From assembly GCA_947497195.1 (NCBI GenBank), contig CANMGM010000149.1, positions 1 to 6,159 of the forward strand: DNA of 6,159 nt, in the 5' to 3' direction. Source of the DNA: Bacteroidota bacterium (lineage in GTDB: Bacteria > Bacteroidota > Bacteroidia > M30B66). Numbering within the stretch: position 1 is the stretch's first letter; each line of letters begins with the position of its first letter. A program made the translations under genes and the position numbers. Of the stretch, positions 1 through 6,159 are shown one piece after another. Under the pieces are notes generated by a model, which was not told the DNA's origin, ran no database searches, and saw only the letters and a program-made list of their open reading frames with translations.

Positions 1-1881
1 CGCATTTTGGATCAGTTCAGGTTTGGGATTCGATAGAGGTTTGGCCTGGAGCAGTATGTTACCCAAACGCAGTTCTTCCTGTGTAAGCAACTGCTTCGTC
101 CGGCTGTCCCAGCGCACCGTTTCGACCGATTTAACCCAGTCGCGCAAATCTTGTGGATTGAGTGGCGCGGCAAGGAATATCTTTCCCATGCCCTCGCGCA
201 AATCGAGGTGCGCAACAGCCAACCAGGCTTCGTGCGCCAGATCGTCGCGGTGCGATGCCATCGCCAATCTTCCATTCGCCAGCTGGAATTGTGCATTGTT
301 CCCCGGACGGGCCGAGGCAATGCGCTCGGGATACGTTTGCGCCAGTAGATATCCTGTATCGAATGGATCGTAGGTTTCGTTACTTTCTTCCACCTGCAGC
401 ATCTGGCGGTACGAGGCGGCTGCTTTTGCCATGCGCTGCATTTTCCGCGATACCGCTCCCCGCGATCGCTCCCTGCGCAAAGCTTCGATGCGCAGGTTGA
501 GGTCGATTCCTGCATCTTTTCCGAGCGGATCACGTTCCTCAAGCACTGCCGCAATATCGCAGGCTAGCTGCTTTTGTGAAAGGCCTGAGGCTCCGTGTAA
601 AAGCTGCGCAATGCGCGGGTGACAAGGCATTTGATTCAGTGCCTTGCCGTGTGAGGTGATGCGGCCTTCGCGAAGTGCTCCCAATTGCTCAAGAATCTCA
701 CAGCCTGCAGCATAATTTCCACGCGGAGGTTCATCAACCCAAAACAATGTCGAAGGATTCGCAATTCCCCAGGCTGCAAGTTCGAGTGCCAGCGGACATA
801 AATCGGCTTCGTGAATTTCGGGTTTGCGAAAAGCATCCAACCGCAATTGGTCGGCAGCACTCCACATACGATAGCATACACCGGCACTAAGTCGCCCGGC
901 ACGTCCTGCACGCTGATCGGCTGCATCGCGCGAAATGCTGTACGTGTATAACTGCGACATGCCTGTATTGGGATCGTACCGCATGCTGCGCCCTAATCCA
1001 CTGTCGATTACAATGGTAATGCCTTCGATGGTAAGACTTGTTTCGGCAATTGATGTGGCCAGCACAATTTTCCGCCTTCCGTTTCTATCGGGTAATATTG
1101 CAGCTCGTTGTGCACCGGAAGGCAATTGTGCGTAGAGTGGATGAATCGCAAAATCGGGCAAACTCCTTTCGAGCGACTCGGCCGCTTTTCGTATTTCACC
1201 TTCACCGGGAAGAAATGCCAATACATCGCCCTGATGCTTTTTCACGATGGATGCCGTGTGGATTGCCAGACTTTCGGCTATAGACGCCGCATCAGCGGAG
1301 CCGAGGTAATGTACATCGACCGGATATTGCCTGCCACGACTTTCGATAACCGGGGCCTCGAGCCGCTGTTGAAGCTCTTCAAGATTTAGCGTGGCCGACA
1401 TGATGAGGATGCGCAAATCATCGCGAACCACCTGCTGTGATTCTATGCAGAGCGCTAGGGCAAGATCGGCGTGCAGATTGCGTTCGTGAAATTCGTCGAA
1501 AATAACCAGGCCCACATCTTCGAGTGCATTGTCGCTTTGGAGCATGCGGGTGAGGATGCCCTCTGTAACCACTTCGATGCGCGTTTTTGCCGAGATGCGT
1601 GTAGCGAAACGAATGCGATAACCAACCGTTTCACCCGGCTCTTCGCCCAGCAAATCGGCCATGCGTGTGGCGATGGACTGAGCCGCCAGCCGGCGCGGTT
1701 CGAGCACGATAATTTTCTTGCCTTCGAGCCAAGGTTCGTTAATAAGTACTAATGGCAGAATTGTACTTTTTCCGGCACCAGGCGGAGCAGATAATAGTAC
1801 TTTACGGTGCACATGCAAGGCTTCGCGCAATGCATCTACAACCTCGTAAACAGGATACTTTTCCTTGTCCTGTATTTTCAC
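1..1881 (-). CDS. hrpB: ATP-dependent RNA helicase HrpB (DEAH/DExH box), 3' end cut by window
   Basis: This is an uninterrupted frame of 627 codons that runs off the low-coordinate edge, so the C-terminus is missing. It carries the full superfamily 2 helicase motif set: Walker A GAGKST (residues 35-40), EPRR (61-64), VTEG (105-108), DEFH (129-132), SAT (162-164), FLPG (243-246), TSIAETSLT (276-284) and QRAGRAGR (323-330). DEFHER after the Walker B strand and the sequence LLSAPPGAGKST are typical of HrpB rather than HrpA. A helicase-associated (HA2-like) region follows at about 350-450, then HrpB-type sequence such as EERDPLG and the FLAAPL strand near 589-594. The E. coli protein is roughly 810-820 residues, so about 190 residues, including the HrpB C-terminal domain, lie outside. 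A stop at 1921-1923 precedes the frame and no in-frame ATG occurs before Walker A. GTG at 1881 is therefore the best start, leaving a short N-terminal helix before the ATP site as in the family. HrpB is a cytoplasmic nucleic-acid-dependent ATPase whose physiological substrate is poorly defined. The gene follows the lipoprotein gene by 32 bases. Confidence 0.96.
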   Translation of the reverse strand, partial: MKIQDKEKYPVYEVVDALREALHVHRKVLLSAPPGAGKSTILPLVLINEPWLEGKKIIVLEPRRLAAQSIATRMADLLGEEPGETVGYRIRFATRISAKTRIEVVTEGILTRMLQSDNALEDVGLVIFDEFHERNLHADLALALCIESQQVVRDDLRILIMSATLNLEELQQRLEAPVIESRGRQYPVDVHYLGSADAASIAESLAIHTASIVKKHQGDVLAFLPGEGEIRKAAESLERSLPDFAIHPLYAQLPSGAQRAAILPDRNGRRKIVLATSIAETSLTIEGITIVIDSGLGRSMRYDPNTGMSQLYTYSISRDAADQRAGRAGRLSAGVCYRMWSAADQLRLDAFRKPEIHEADLCPLALELAAWGIANPSTLFWVDEPPRGNYAAGCEILEQLGALREGRITSHGKALNQMPCHPRIAQLLHGASGLSQKQLACDIAAVLEERDPLGKDAGIDLNLRIEALRRERSRGAVSRKMQRMAKAAASYRQMLQVEESNETYDPFDTGYLLAQTYPERIASARPGNNAQFQLANGRLAMASHRDDLAHEAWLAVAHLDLREGMGKIFLAAPLNPQDLRDWVKSVETVRWDSRTKQLLTQEELRLGNILLQAKPLSNPKPELIQNA

Positions 1882-1913
1882 CTCAGATTTTGTAAAAGTA
1901 AAAAAGGATGCGG

Positions 1914-2600
1914 CTATTCGTTACCAAACTCAATCGCCTGCATGGTAAACACCACACCGCTTTTAATTCCGGTTTGTGGCGGCGTTTTATACTTCACGTT
2001 CACATATTTTTTAAATACCATCCCCTTGTTGGCCGCAAATACTTCGGTATCGCGAAATTCTTCCACCAAATTTTCGGGATCGGTATTCACAACTGTTACA
2101 GTCGAATCAAAGCTAAATGCCTCAATCGAATAGGGTTTGTGAACAGATTTGTATGCCACCGTGCGACTTCCGGTATTGTTTAATGCATTGATATCCCACT
2201 CCAAACTTTCCTTAACAGGGAAAAGCAGTTTCAGCATGCGCACATCCTCTTCCACTTTTTCAACTTGCTTATCGGTCTTTACCAGCGACCAAATATCCTT
2301 TAACTGCCATTGTGTTGTGCCTTCTGGCATTTTGTAACGCTCTAAACGAATAGCCGTTCGTCCGGAGTTGTCGGTGAATTCGGTTTCGTAGTATTCCTTA
2401 ATCTTAAACTTCAGCGTATCGACCGTATTGTTGAAATCGTCGTACACCACCGAATCGCAATCATACACGATGTAATTTCCCTTTACAGCGGGAAAATAAT
2501 TGTTGAATTGCGCTTCAGGCTCCAAAACCGTTTCATCTTTACACGATGCTGCAAGTATCGAAATGAGCGCGATTGCCAGGAGTATTCGTGTGTTTTTCAT
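1914..2600 (-). CDS. predicted surface lipoprotein of unknown function
   Basis: A complete 228-residue protein. It begins with a lysine/arginine n-region and a hydrophobic core, ending in LAASC, with Cys20 as the predicted lipidated residue after signal peptidase II cleavage. The residues after the cysteine are K-D-E, which fits the lipoprotein export signal (lysine plus two acidic residues) known to direct Bacteroidota lipoproteins to the outer leaflet of the outer membrane. The mature part has no catalytic motif that I recognise. It is rich in beta-type stretches and aromatic residues: NYFP near 34-37, VYDCDS 45-50, GRTAIRLERY 80-89, KDIW 101-104, LLFPV 125-129 and SFDSTVTV 163-170. That layout suggests a single compact beta-rich domain. 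It resembles uncharacterised Bacteroidota lipoproteins in general style, but I cannot assign a named family. It sits 54 bases after mnmA and 32 bases before hrpB in the same direction. Binding, structural or substrate-capture roles are all possible. I am sure of the gene and the lipoprotein class, not of any function. Confidence 0.9.
   Translation of the reverse strand: MKNTRILLAIALISILAASCKDETVLEPEAQFNNYFPAVKGNYIVYDCDSVVYDDFNNTVDTLKFKIKEYYETEFTDNSGRTAIRLERYKMPEGTTQWQLKDIWSLVKTDKQVEKVEEDVRMLKLLFPVKESLEWDINALNNTGSRTVAYKSVHKPYSIEAFSFDSTVTVVNTDPENLVEEFRDTEVFAANKGMVFKKYVNVKYKTPPQTGIKSGVVFTMQAIEFGNE
2529..2600 (-). other. type II signal peptide, lipobox cysteine and acidic export signal of the lipoprotein
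   Basis: Codons 1-24 of the lipoprotein. The h-region is hydrophobic (ILLAIALISILAA), the lipobox is AASC with leucine at -4, and the lipidated cysteine codon is at 2541-2543. Lys21, Asp22 and Glu23 follow at once. In many Gram-negative bacteria an acidic residue next to the cysteine influences inner-membrane retention. In Bacteroidota the lysine plus two acidic residues pattern instead marks surface export. The motif is read directly; the final location is inferred from the family rule. Confidence 0.8.
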
Positions 2601-2654
2601 ACTGCTTTGGTAATACGAATATAACGATGAAAGGTCATTTTGGTTTGCCGTTCT
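2601..2654 (-). other. 54-base spacer between mnmA and the lipoprotein gene, possible internal promoter
   Basis: This is the longest gene-free stretch in the window. No inverted repeat followed by a T-run is visible, so I call no terminator. On the minus strand TATATTCG (2616-2623) matches the Bacteroidota -7 consensus TAnnTTTG at all but one fixed position, and it lies about 15 bases before the lipoprotein ATG. No good -33 TTTG is seen at the usual distance, so an internal promoter is only a weak possibility. Confidence 0.25.
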
Positions 2655-3746
2655 TTATTTCTTTATAAATCCTCCGCCAATTAAATCATCGCCTTCGTAA
2701 AACACAGCCGACTGCCCCGGGGCGATGCCCGAAACAGCCTCAGTAAACTGTACTTCCAGCTCGTTTCCTTCGATGGCTTGCAACAGACTTCCAGCTCCTT
2801 CATGCTTATAGCGAATTTTGGTGAGTGCCTGCATCTCTTCGGGCAAACTGGCGTATTTCTGAAGATTTACATCGCGCACTTTCATGTTGGTTTTTACAAG
2901 TTCCTCCTTGGTTCCCAGCACAACGGTATTGGTTTCGGGTTTAATCTCGAGCACAAATGCCGGAAAGCCCAGTGCTATGTCTAAGCCTTTGCGCTGACCA
3001 ACAGTATAAAATGGATATCCCCGATGCTTACCAATCACGCGCCCGTCGCTGAGCACAAAATCGCCGCCTTCAACACGCTCTTCCAGTCCTTCGATGCGAC
3101 GCTTCAGAAATGAACGATAATCGTTGTCGGGCACAAAGCAAATCTCGTAACTCTCGCTTTTATTGGCCAGTTCTATAAATCCGGCTTCGGCTGCCATCTT
3201 GCGGATTTCGGCTTTCCGAAAACCACCAATCGGGAAACGTGTGCGGGCAAGTGCTTCCTGTTTCAAACCCCACAACACATACGACTGGTCTTTGTTGTGA
3301 TCCAATCCGCGGCTGATGAAGTGTCGGTTGTTCTCGAAACGCTGCTGGGCATAATGGCCCGTAGCGATAAACTCACACTCGAGCATATCGGCACGGCGCA
3401 AAAGTGCATCCCACTTGATGTGCGTATTGCACAACACGCAAGGATTTGGCGTTCTGCCCGCCATGTATTCATCCACAAAATTATCGATGATGTAATCGCC
3501 GAATTCGCTGCGGATATCGAGAATAAAATGCGGAAATCCGAATCGCACTGCCATTGCCCGCGCATCATGTATAGAGTCGAGGCTGCAGCAGCCGGTTTCT
3601 TTTTTCGACCCTCCCGAACTGGCATAATCCCATGTTTTCATGGTAATGCCAATCACCTCATAGCCTTCTTCGTGCAGCATCATGGCCGCCACCGAACTAT
3701 CCACACCGCCACTCATGGCCACCAGCACTTTTCCGTTCTTGCTCAT
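2655..3746 (-). CDS. mnmA: tRNA-specific 2-thiouridylase MnmA
   Basis: A complete 363-residue protein of normal family length. MnmA is a cytoplasmic enzyme that adenylates uridine 34 of tRNA Lys, Glu and Gln and replaces the 2-oxygen with sulfur, using ATP and sulfur passed from a cysteine desulfurase by relay proteins. The N-terminal PP-loop SGGVDSS is at 12-18, with GCCSLDS following at 52-58. RTPNPCVLCN (98-107) holds the first active-site cysteine (Cys106), and TGHYA is at 129-133. KDQSYVL (152-158) is the tRNA-recognition stretch, EICFVPDNDYR (201-211) holds the second catalytic cysteine (Cys203), and TVGQRKGL is at 248-255. The C-terminal beta-barrel ends in IAPGQSAVFY and GGGFI (341-361). 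An extra cysteine, Cys103, makes a CxxC pair where the E. coli enzyme has aspartate. The start ATG at 3744-3746 overlaps the stop of the upstream MORN-repeat gene by four bases, so translation is probably coupled. The 54-base gap to the lipoprotein gene shows no hairpin. Confidence 0.98.
   Translation of the reverse strand: MSKNGKVLVAMSGGVDSSVAAMMLHEEGYEVIGITMKTWDYASSGGSKKETGCCSLDSIHDARAMAVRFGFPHFILDIRSEFGDYIIDNFVDEYMAGRTPNPCVLCNTHIKWDALLRRADMLECEFIATGHYAQQRFENNRHFISRGLDHNKDQSYVLWGLKQEALARTRFPIGGFRKAEIRKMAAEAGFIELANKSESYEICFVPDNDYRSFLKRRIEGLEERVEGGDFVLSDGRVIGKHRGYPFYTVGQRKGLDIALGFPAFVLEIKPETNTVVLGTKEELVKTNMKVRDVNLQKYASLPEEMQALTKIRYKHEGAGSLLQAIEGNELEVQFTEAVSGIAPGQSAVFYEGDDLIGGGFIKK
3743..3746 (-). 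promoter_or_regulatory. ATGA stop/start overlap coupling the MORN-repeat gene to mnmA
   Basis: On the minus strand the bases read ATGA. TGA (3743-3745) ends the MORN-repeat gene and ATG (3744-3746) starts mnmA, in a different frame. Four-base overlaps of this type commonly let a terminating ribosome restart on the next gene. I see no clear purine-rich Shine-Dalgarno sequence just upstream, as is usual in Bacteroidota. The overlap is read directly; coupling is inferred. Confidence 0.85.
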
Positions 3747-4486
3747 CGTTGCATCTGCTCTGAAGGTTCGGGAATTGGATTTGCCGGCTTGTCGGATTTA
3801 ATCTTCAATGGATTGTCAGAAATACCATTTTTGTAAATCTCCGTATGCTTCAGTGCGCCGTTTTCTTCGTAATGAATCCAGGTGCCTTCGCGCAAATCAT
3901 TCACATACATCCCCATAAGTTTAACATTGCCGTTTGCGTAAAAATAGGTTTGCTTTCCAACGCGATTCCCCTCTTTGTGCGAAGCAGTGAGTCGCGGTTT
4001 GCCATCTTCGAAATACTGTTTCCAGGGGCCATCTTTTCTGCCGTTTTTCCAGCCAATTTCTTCCGAGATACTACCATTGGGGTAATACGTATACTCCACA
4101 CCATCCTTCTTTCCGTTCAGCCAGGGTTCGCGCGATAGCAGAACATTGTTTTCATCGTAATACGTCCACACCGAATCTTTTTCTTTGCCAATGTAATTGC
4201 CCGAGGAAATGATCCCTCCTTTTTCACCAAATGCCTTTACACGCGAACGATTGCCTTTGTCGTAATGAAAGGCTACCAATTTTATTTTCCCGAGTTTGGT
4301 GTAATACCGAAAAATCCCATCGGGCTGGTCGTCCTTAAACGAACCTTCGTACCGAATAATGCCGTCGGGATAATTCTTGCGCCACAATCCCTGTTTGCGC
4401 CCTTTGGCATCGGTCTGATTTACCAGTGTCTGCGCGTTAAGCCCTGCAGCAAAAAGGAAAATGAGTATAAGTTGAATGAAGCGCAT
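3743..4486 (-). CDS. secreted YwqK-like MORN_2 repeat protein
   Basis: A complete 247-residue protein. Residues 1-18 form a signal peptide with a hydrophobic core (FIQLILIFLFAAGL) and probable cleavage after LNA, leaving Gln19 as the first mature residue. No lipobox cysteine is present, so a periplasmic or secreted soluble protein is likely. Residues 33-224 are eight consecutive repeats of exactly 24 residues. Each has an aromatic cluster near positions 6-7 and usually Asn/Asp/Lys-Gly at 9-10, as in YPDG, YPNG, YANG and YEENG. This is the pattern of the MORN_2 family, a beta-hairpin repeat. The last 23 residues are a proline- and charge-rich tail (PANPIPEPSEQ). Databases often call such proteins 'toxin-antitoxin system YwqK family antitoxin', but there is no toxin gene next to it here, so I do not infer an antitoxin role. 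It lies 16 bases after the M23 peptidase gene and overlaps mnmA by four bases. The molecular role is unknown; protein or membrane contact via the repeats is plausible. Confidence 0.92.
   Translation of the reverse strand: MRFIQLILIFLFAAGLNAQTLVNQTDAKGRKQGLWRKNYPDGIIRYEGSFKDDQPDGIFRYYTKLGKIKLVAFHYDKGNRSRVKAFGEKGGIISSGNYIGKEKDSVWTYYDENNVLLSREPWLNGKKDGVEYTYYPNGSISEEIGWKNGRKDGPWKQYFEDGKPRLTASHKEGNRVGKQTYFYANGNVKLMGMYVNDLREGTWIHYEENGALKHTEIYKNGISDNPLKIKSDKPANPIPEPSEQMQR
3815..4390 (-). repeat. eight-unit MORN_2-type protein repeat array, 24 residues (72 bases) per unit
   Basis: The units start at residues 33, 57, 81, 105, 129, 153, 177 and 201, with no gap or insertion between them. Units 1, 2 and 5-8 begin with glycine. 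Units 3 and 4 begin with serine, and unit 4 has Asn instead of Gly at position 10. Conservation is at the protein level; the 72-base DNA units have diverged, so this is an old array rather than a recent tandem duplication. Confidence 0.88.
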
Positions 4487-4502
4487 GCGTGTGCAAAATT
4501 AG
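4487..4502 (-). other. short spacer between the M23 peptidase gene and the MORN-repeat gene
   Basis: Only 16 bases separate the TAA of the peptidase gene from the ATG of the next gene. There is no room for a terminator plus promoter and no purine-rich ribosome binding site; the segment is AT-rich and then CA-rich. The two genes are very probably co-transcribed. Confidence 0.7.
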
Positions 4503-6159
4503 TTATTCGTCCTGGTTTTCCTTTGGCAACTCGGGTGTTTTTTCAAGCTCCTGCAAGAAGAATCGCGCATTACCCACACGGTCAACGGCCGTAATTTCCA
4601 AGATATGGCAACCGTAATCGAGTGTTTCGGGCATACGGAAGCGGTATTCGTTCCCCTCATCCGACTCGGCCAGAATCCACTTACCATCGAGAAATGCCTG
4701 CACAGTTTCCACGCCTGCATAACGATCGATGATATTAAATCGTATGTTTCCTTTGGCTTCGGGAGGCCCTTTTTGTTCGATGGGAACTTTTACGCGACGG
4801 CGGCCTTTCTTGATTGTCTTGTAGCCCGCAATCTTTTTGATGATGGAAACCTGAGGCGGAAGCGTATCGACCGCAATGGAAAAATCGCCAAACGCATCGG
4901 TATATCCTTCGAGCCAGCCATCGTTCAGCACAGCCGAAAGGTAATCGGTATCGGTACCTGAAATGCGCTTAATCAGCAATTTATCGTTGAGCACCGCATT
5001 TTCTGAGGTATGCCGAATGCGAATTTTAATTTTTTGGTGGATGGGCTGAAAACGGCTTCCAAACTCAATTACGGGCGATGAACCGGAAGATGCCGCTGCC
5101 CGTTTCAGTTTTACAGCCTGCGATTCGTAGATCGAATTGGGATCGAAAAATGCTTCGAATGTATTTTGCAATTGGATGGTTTGCGTCGAACCGGCCTGTA
5201 CCCATTGCGTTCCGGGAAGTTCAGATTTTCGTTTTTCTCCAGTCAAACCGGGCGGCTTTCCCTTCACCTTGAAACTGAATTCGTTTGTATTGCCACTAAA
5301 ATCCTGTAGAATAAGTTCAATGGCATACAATCTTGCCTCATCGAAATAATAATACCCGCGATTTTCCTGCGCAGTATAAATGCCAATCTGATTGTTTTCG
5401 GGCACAATACACTGTTGCAATTTTTGTTTGCTGCGTTGCTTGCGCGGATAATTGATGTAGGCATTCACTGCACGGGTTTCGTCGAACGAAAATGCATCGA
5501 ACCGGGCCGAAAATACAGTTGCCGAATCAACACGCAACGAAACCGAATAAATACCGCTCAGGTGTTTGGTTTTATCGAGCACATCGCCTCCCGTAAAGCC
5601 AAATCCCACCCAACCCGAAACAATAGGCGTTGGCTGCTTGGGATGCACCACCTTGCGTTTGAGCTTTTTATTGTAACTCAGTTTGAGCGGTGTAATATCG
5701 GCTTTCTGGTTTACTGTTCCGGTTTCGGGATGCGGCAAGATGAACATCTGCTGCAATTGCGGTGCTGATTTATCATCGCAGGCATACCCGAAAAGAAATG
5801 GGTTGAACGTATTCTCGAAGTATCGGTCGCGCAATTCGAAATGCAGATGCGCACCGGTCGATGTCCCCGAATTGCCCGAATAGGCTACGATTTGGCCTTT
5901 TACAACAGGAAACAAAGTAGAGTCGGGCAACACGTCGAGTTCATATTCGCGCGAATCGTTCTGAATTTGGCGAACGTATGCTTCAATTTCGGGGCTAAAC
6001 TTGGAGCAATGGGCATAAACGCTCGTCAATCCTTGCGGATGGTCGACATAAATGGCCTTCCCATAACCACGCGACGATACACGTATGCGACTTATCCAGC
6101 CATGATCAACGGCAAGCAACTCCCTCCCTACTGGCAAGGCATAATCGATTCCGGAATGA
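4503..6159 (-). CDS. M23 family zinc metallopeptidase with long beta-rich C-terminal region, 5' end cut by window
   Basis: The frame enters at the high-coordinate edge; 551 residues are visible up to TAA at 4503-4505. The first visible residues are HSGID: the His codon at 6156-6158 and Asp at 6144-6146 form the HxxxD zinc site of M23 (LytM-type) peptidases. VYAH (47-50 of the fragment) and GAHLHFELR (102-110) complete the active site, with the HxH histidines at 104 and 106, so every catalytic residue is present. Such enzymes cut peptide cross-links of peptidoglycan in the periplasm. The signal peptide and the start of the catalytic domain, probably some 50-60 residues, lie outside the window. 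After the peptidase domain come about 430 residues typical of Bacteroidota homologues. They include a C-terminal Ig-like beta-sandwich (about 430-535) opening with VDTLPPQVS and containing DGKWIL and VDRVGN. The tail is charged (TPELPKENQDE). The TTG at 6135-6137 is an internal leucine codon, not the start, because the HxxxD motif lies upstream of it. The MORN-repeat gene follows after 16 bases. Confidence 0.95.
   Translation of the reverse strand, partial: HSGIDYALPVGRELLAVDHGWISRIRVSSRGYGKAIYVDHPQGLTSVYAHCSKFSPEIEAYVRQIQNDSREYELDVLPDSTLFPVVKGQIVAYSGNSGTSTGAHLHFELRDRYFENTFNPFLFGYACDDKSAPQLQQMFILPHPETGTVNQKADITPLKLSYNKKLKRKVVHPKQPTPIVSGWVGFGFTGGDVLDKTKHLSGIYSVSLRVDSATVFSARFDAFSFDETRAVNAYINYPRKQRSKQKLQQCIVPENNQIGIYTAQENRGYYYFDEARLYAIELILQDFSGNTNEFSFKVKGKPPGLTGEKRKSELPGTQWVQAGSTQTIQLQNTFEAFFDPNSIYESQAVKLKRAAASSGSSPVIEFGSRFQPIHQKIKIRIRHTSENAVLNDKLLIKRISGTDTDYLSAVLNDGWLEGYTDAFGDFSIAVDTLPPQVSIIKKIAGYKTIKKGRRRVKVPIEQKGPPEAKGNIRFNIIDRYAGVETVQAFLDGKWILAESDEGNEYRFRMPETLDYGCHILEITAVDRVGNARFFLQELEKTPELPKENQDE

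Noticed and set aside
12..554. A 180-codon open frame on the minus strand in another frame of hrpB
   Set aside because: The helicase frame is uninterrupted here and matches HrpB sequence; the alternative has a low-complexity Arg/Trp/Cys-rich composition typical of a shadow frame.
1893..1900. TACTTTTA as a promoter -7 element for hrpB
   Set aside because: It is one base off the TAnnTTTG consensus; the nearest TTTG upstream, inside the lipoprotein gene, is about 24 bases away, which is longer than usual. Too weak to call as a feature.
2601..2654. Rho-independent terminator after mnmA
   Set aside because: I found no GC-rich inverted repeat followed by a T-run in the spacer.
3297..3836. A 179-codon open frame on the plus strand opposite mnmA
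   Set aside because: It lies antisense to a clearly real, conserved gene and has no recognisable motif; it arises from the codon bias of mnmA.
3743..4486. Toxin-antitoxin module suggested by the YwqK family name
   Set aside because: The protein has a secretion signal and its neighbours are a peptidase and mnmA; no small toxin-like gene is present.
6135..6137. TTG as the start of the M23 peptidase gene
   Set aside because: The frame stays open to the window edge, and the essential HxxxD zinc motif is encoded upstream of this codon, so it is an internal leucine.
1..6159. Mobile element, CRISPR array, tRNA or novel defence system
   Set aside because: No direct nucleotide repeats, transposase, integrase, reverse transcriptase, nuclease or tRNA-like cloverleaf was seen; all five genes are ordinary chromosomal types and occupy almost every base.

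Overview
The window looks like an ordinary chromosomal stretch from a member of the phylum Bacteroidota. The support is a lipoprotein with a Bacteroidota-style acidic export signal after its lipid-modified cysteine, a secreted MORN-repeat protein of the YwqK type, an M23 peptidase with the long beta-rich tail common in that phylum, and no convincing Shine-Dalgarno sequences before the starts. I cannot name the genus.

All five genes lie on the minus strand and are tightly packed. In transcription order, from high to low coordinates, they are: an M23 zinc endopeptidase missing its N-terminus (4503-6159); a 16-base gap; a secreted MORN-repeat protein (3743-4486), which overlaps the next start by four bases (ATGA); the tRNA 2-thiouridine synthase mnmA (2655-3746); a 54-base gap; a 228-residue lipoprotein (1914-2600); a 32-base gap; and the DEAH-box helicase hrpB (1-1881), starting at a GTG and cut by the window before its C-terminal domain. 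Gaps of -4 to 54 bases and the shared direction suggest one transcription unit or two nested ones. No gene-free stretch exceeds 54 bases.

Functionally the unit mixes two themes. Three proteins go to the envelope: the peptidoglycan peptidase, the MORN-repeat protein and the lipoprotein. Two are RNA-related and cytoplasmic: MnmA, which thiolates U34 of Lys/Glu/Gln tRNAs, and HrpB. I see no direct biochemical link between the themes, and shared transcription is the simplest reading.

I found no tRNA, rRNA, CRISPR array, insertion sequence, integrase, origin or clear terminator, and no evidence of a novel defence or mobile system. The points most worth a second look are the three-cysteine (CxxC plus C) active site of MnmA, the gapless 8 x 24-residue array in the MORN protein and its start-stop overlap with mnmA, and the likely surface-exposed lipoprotein.
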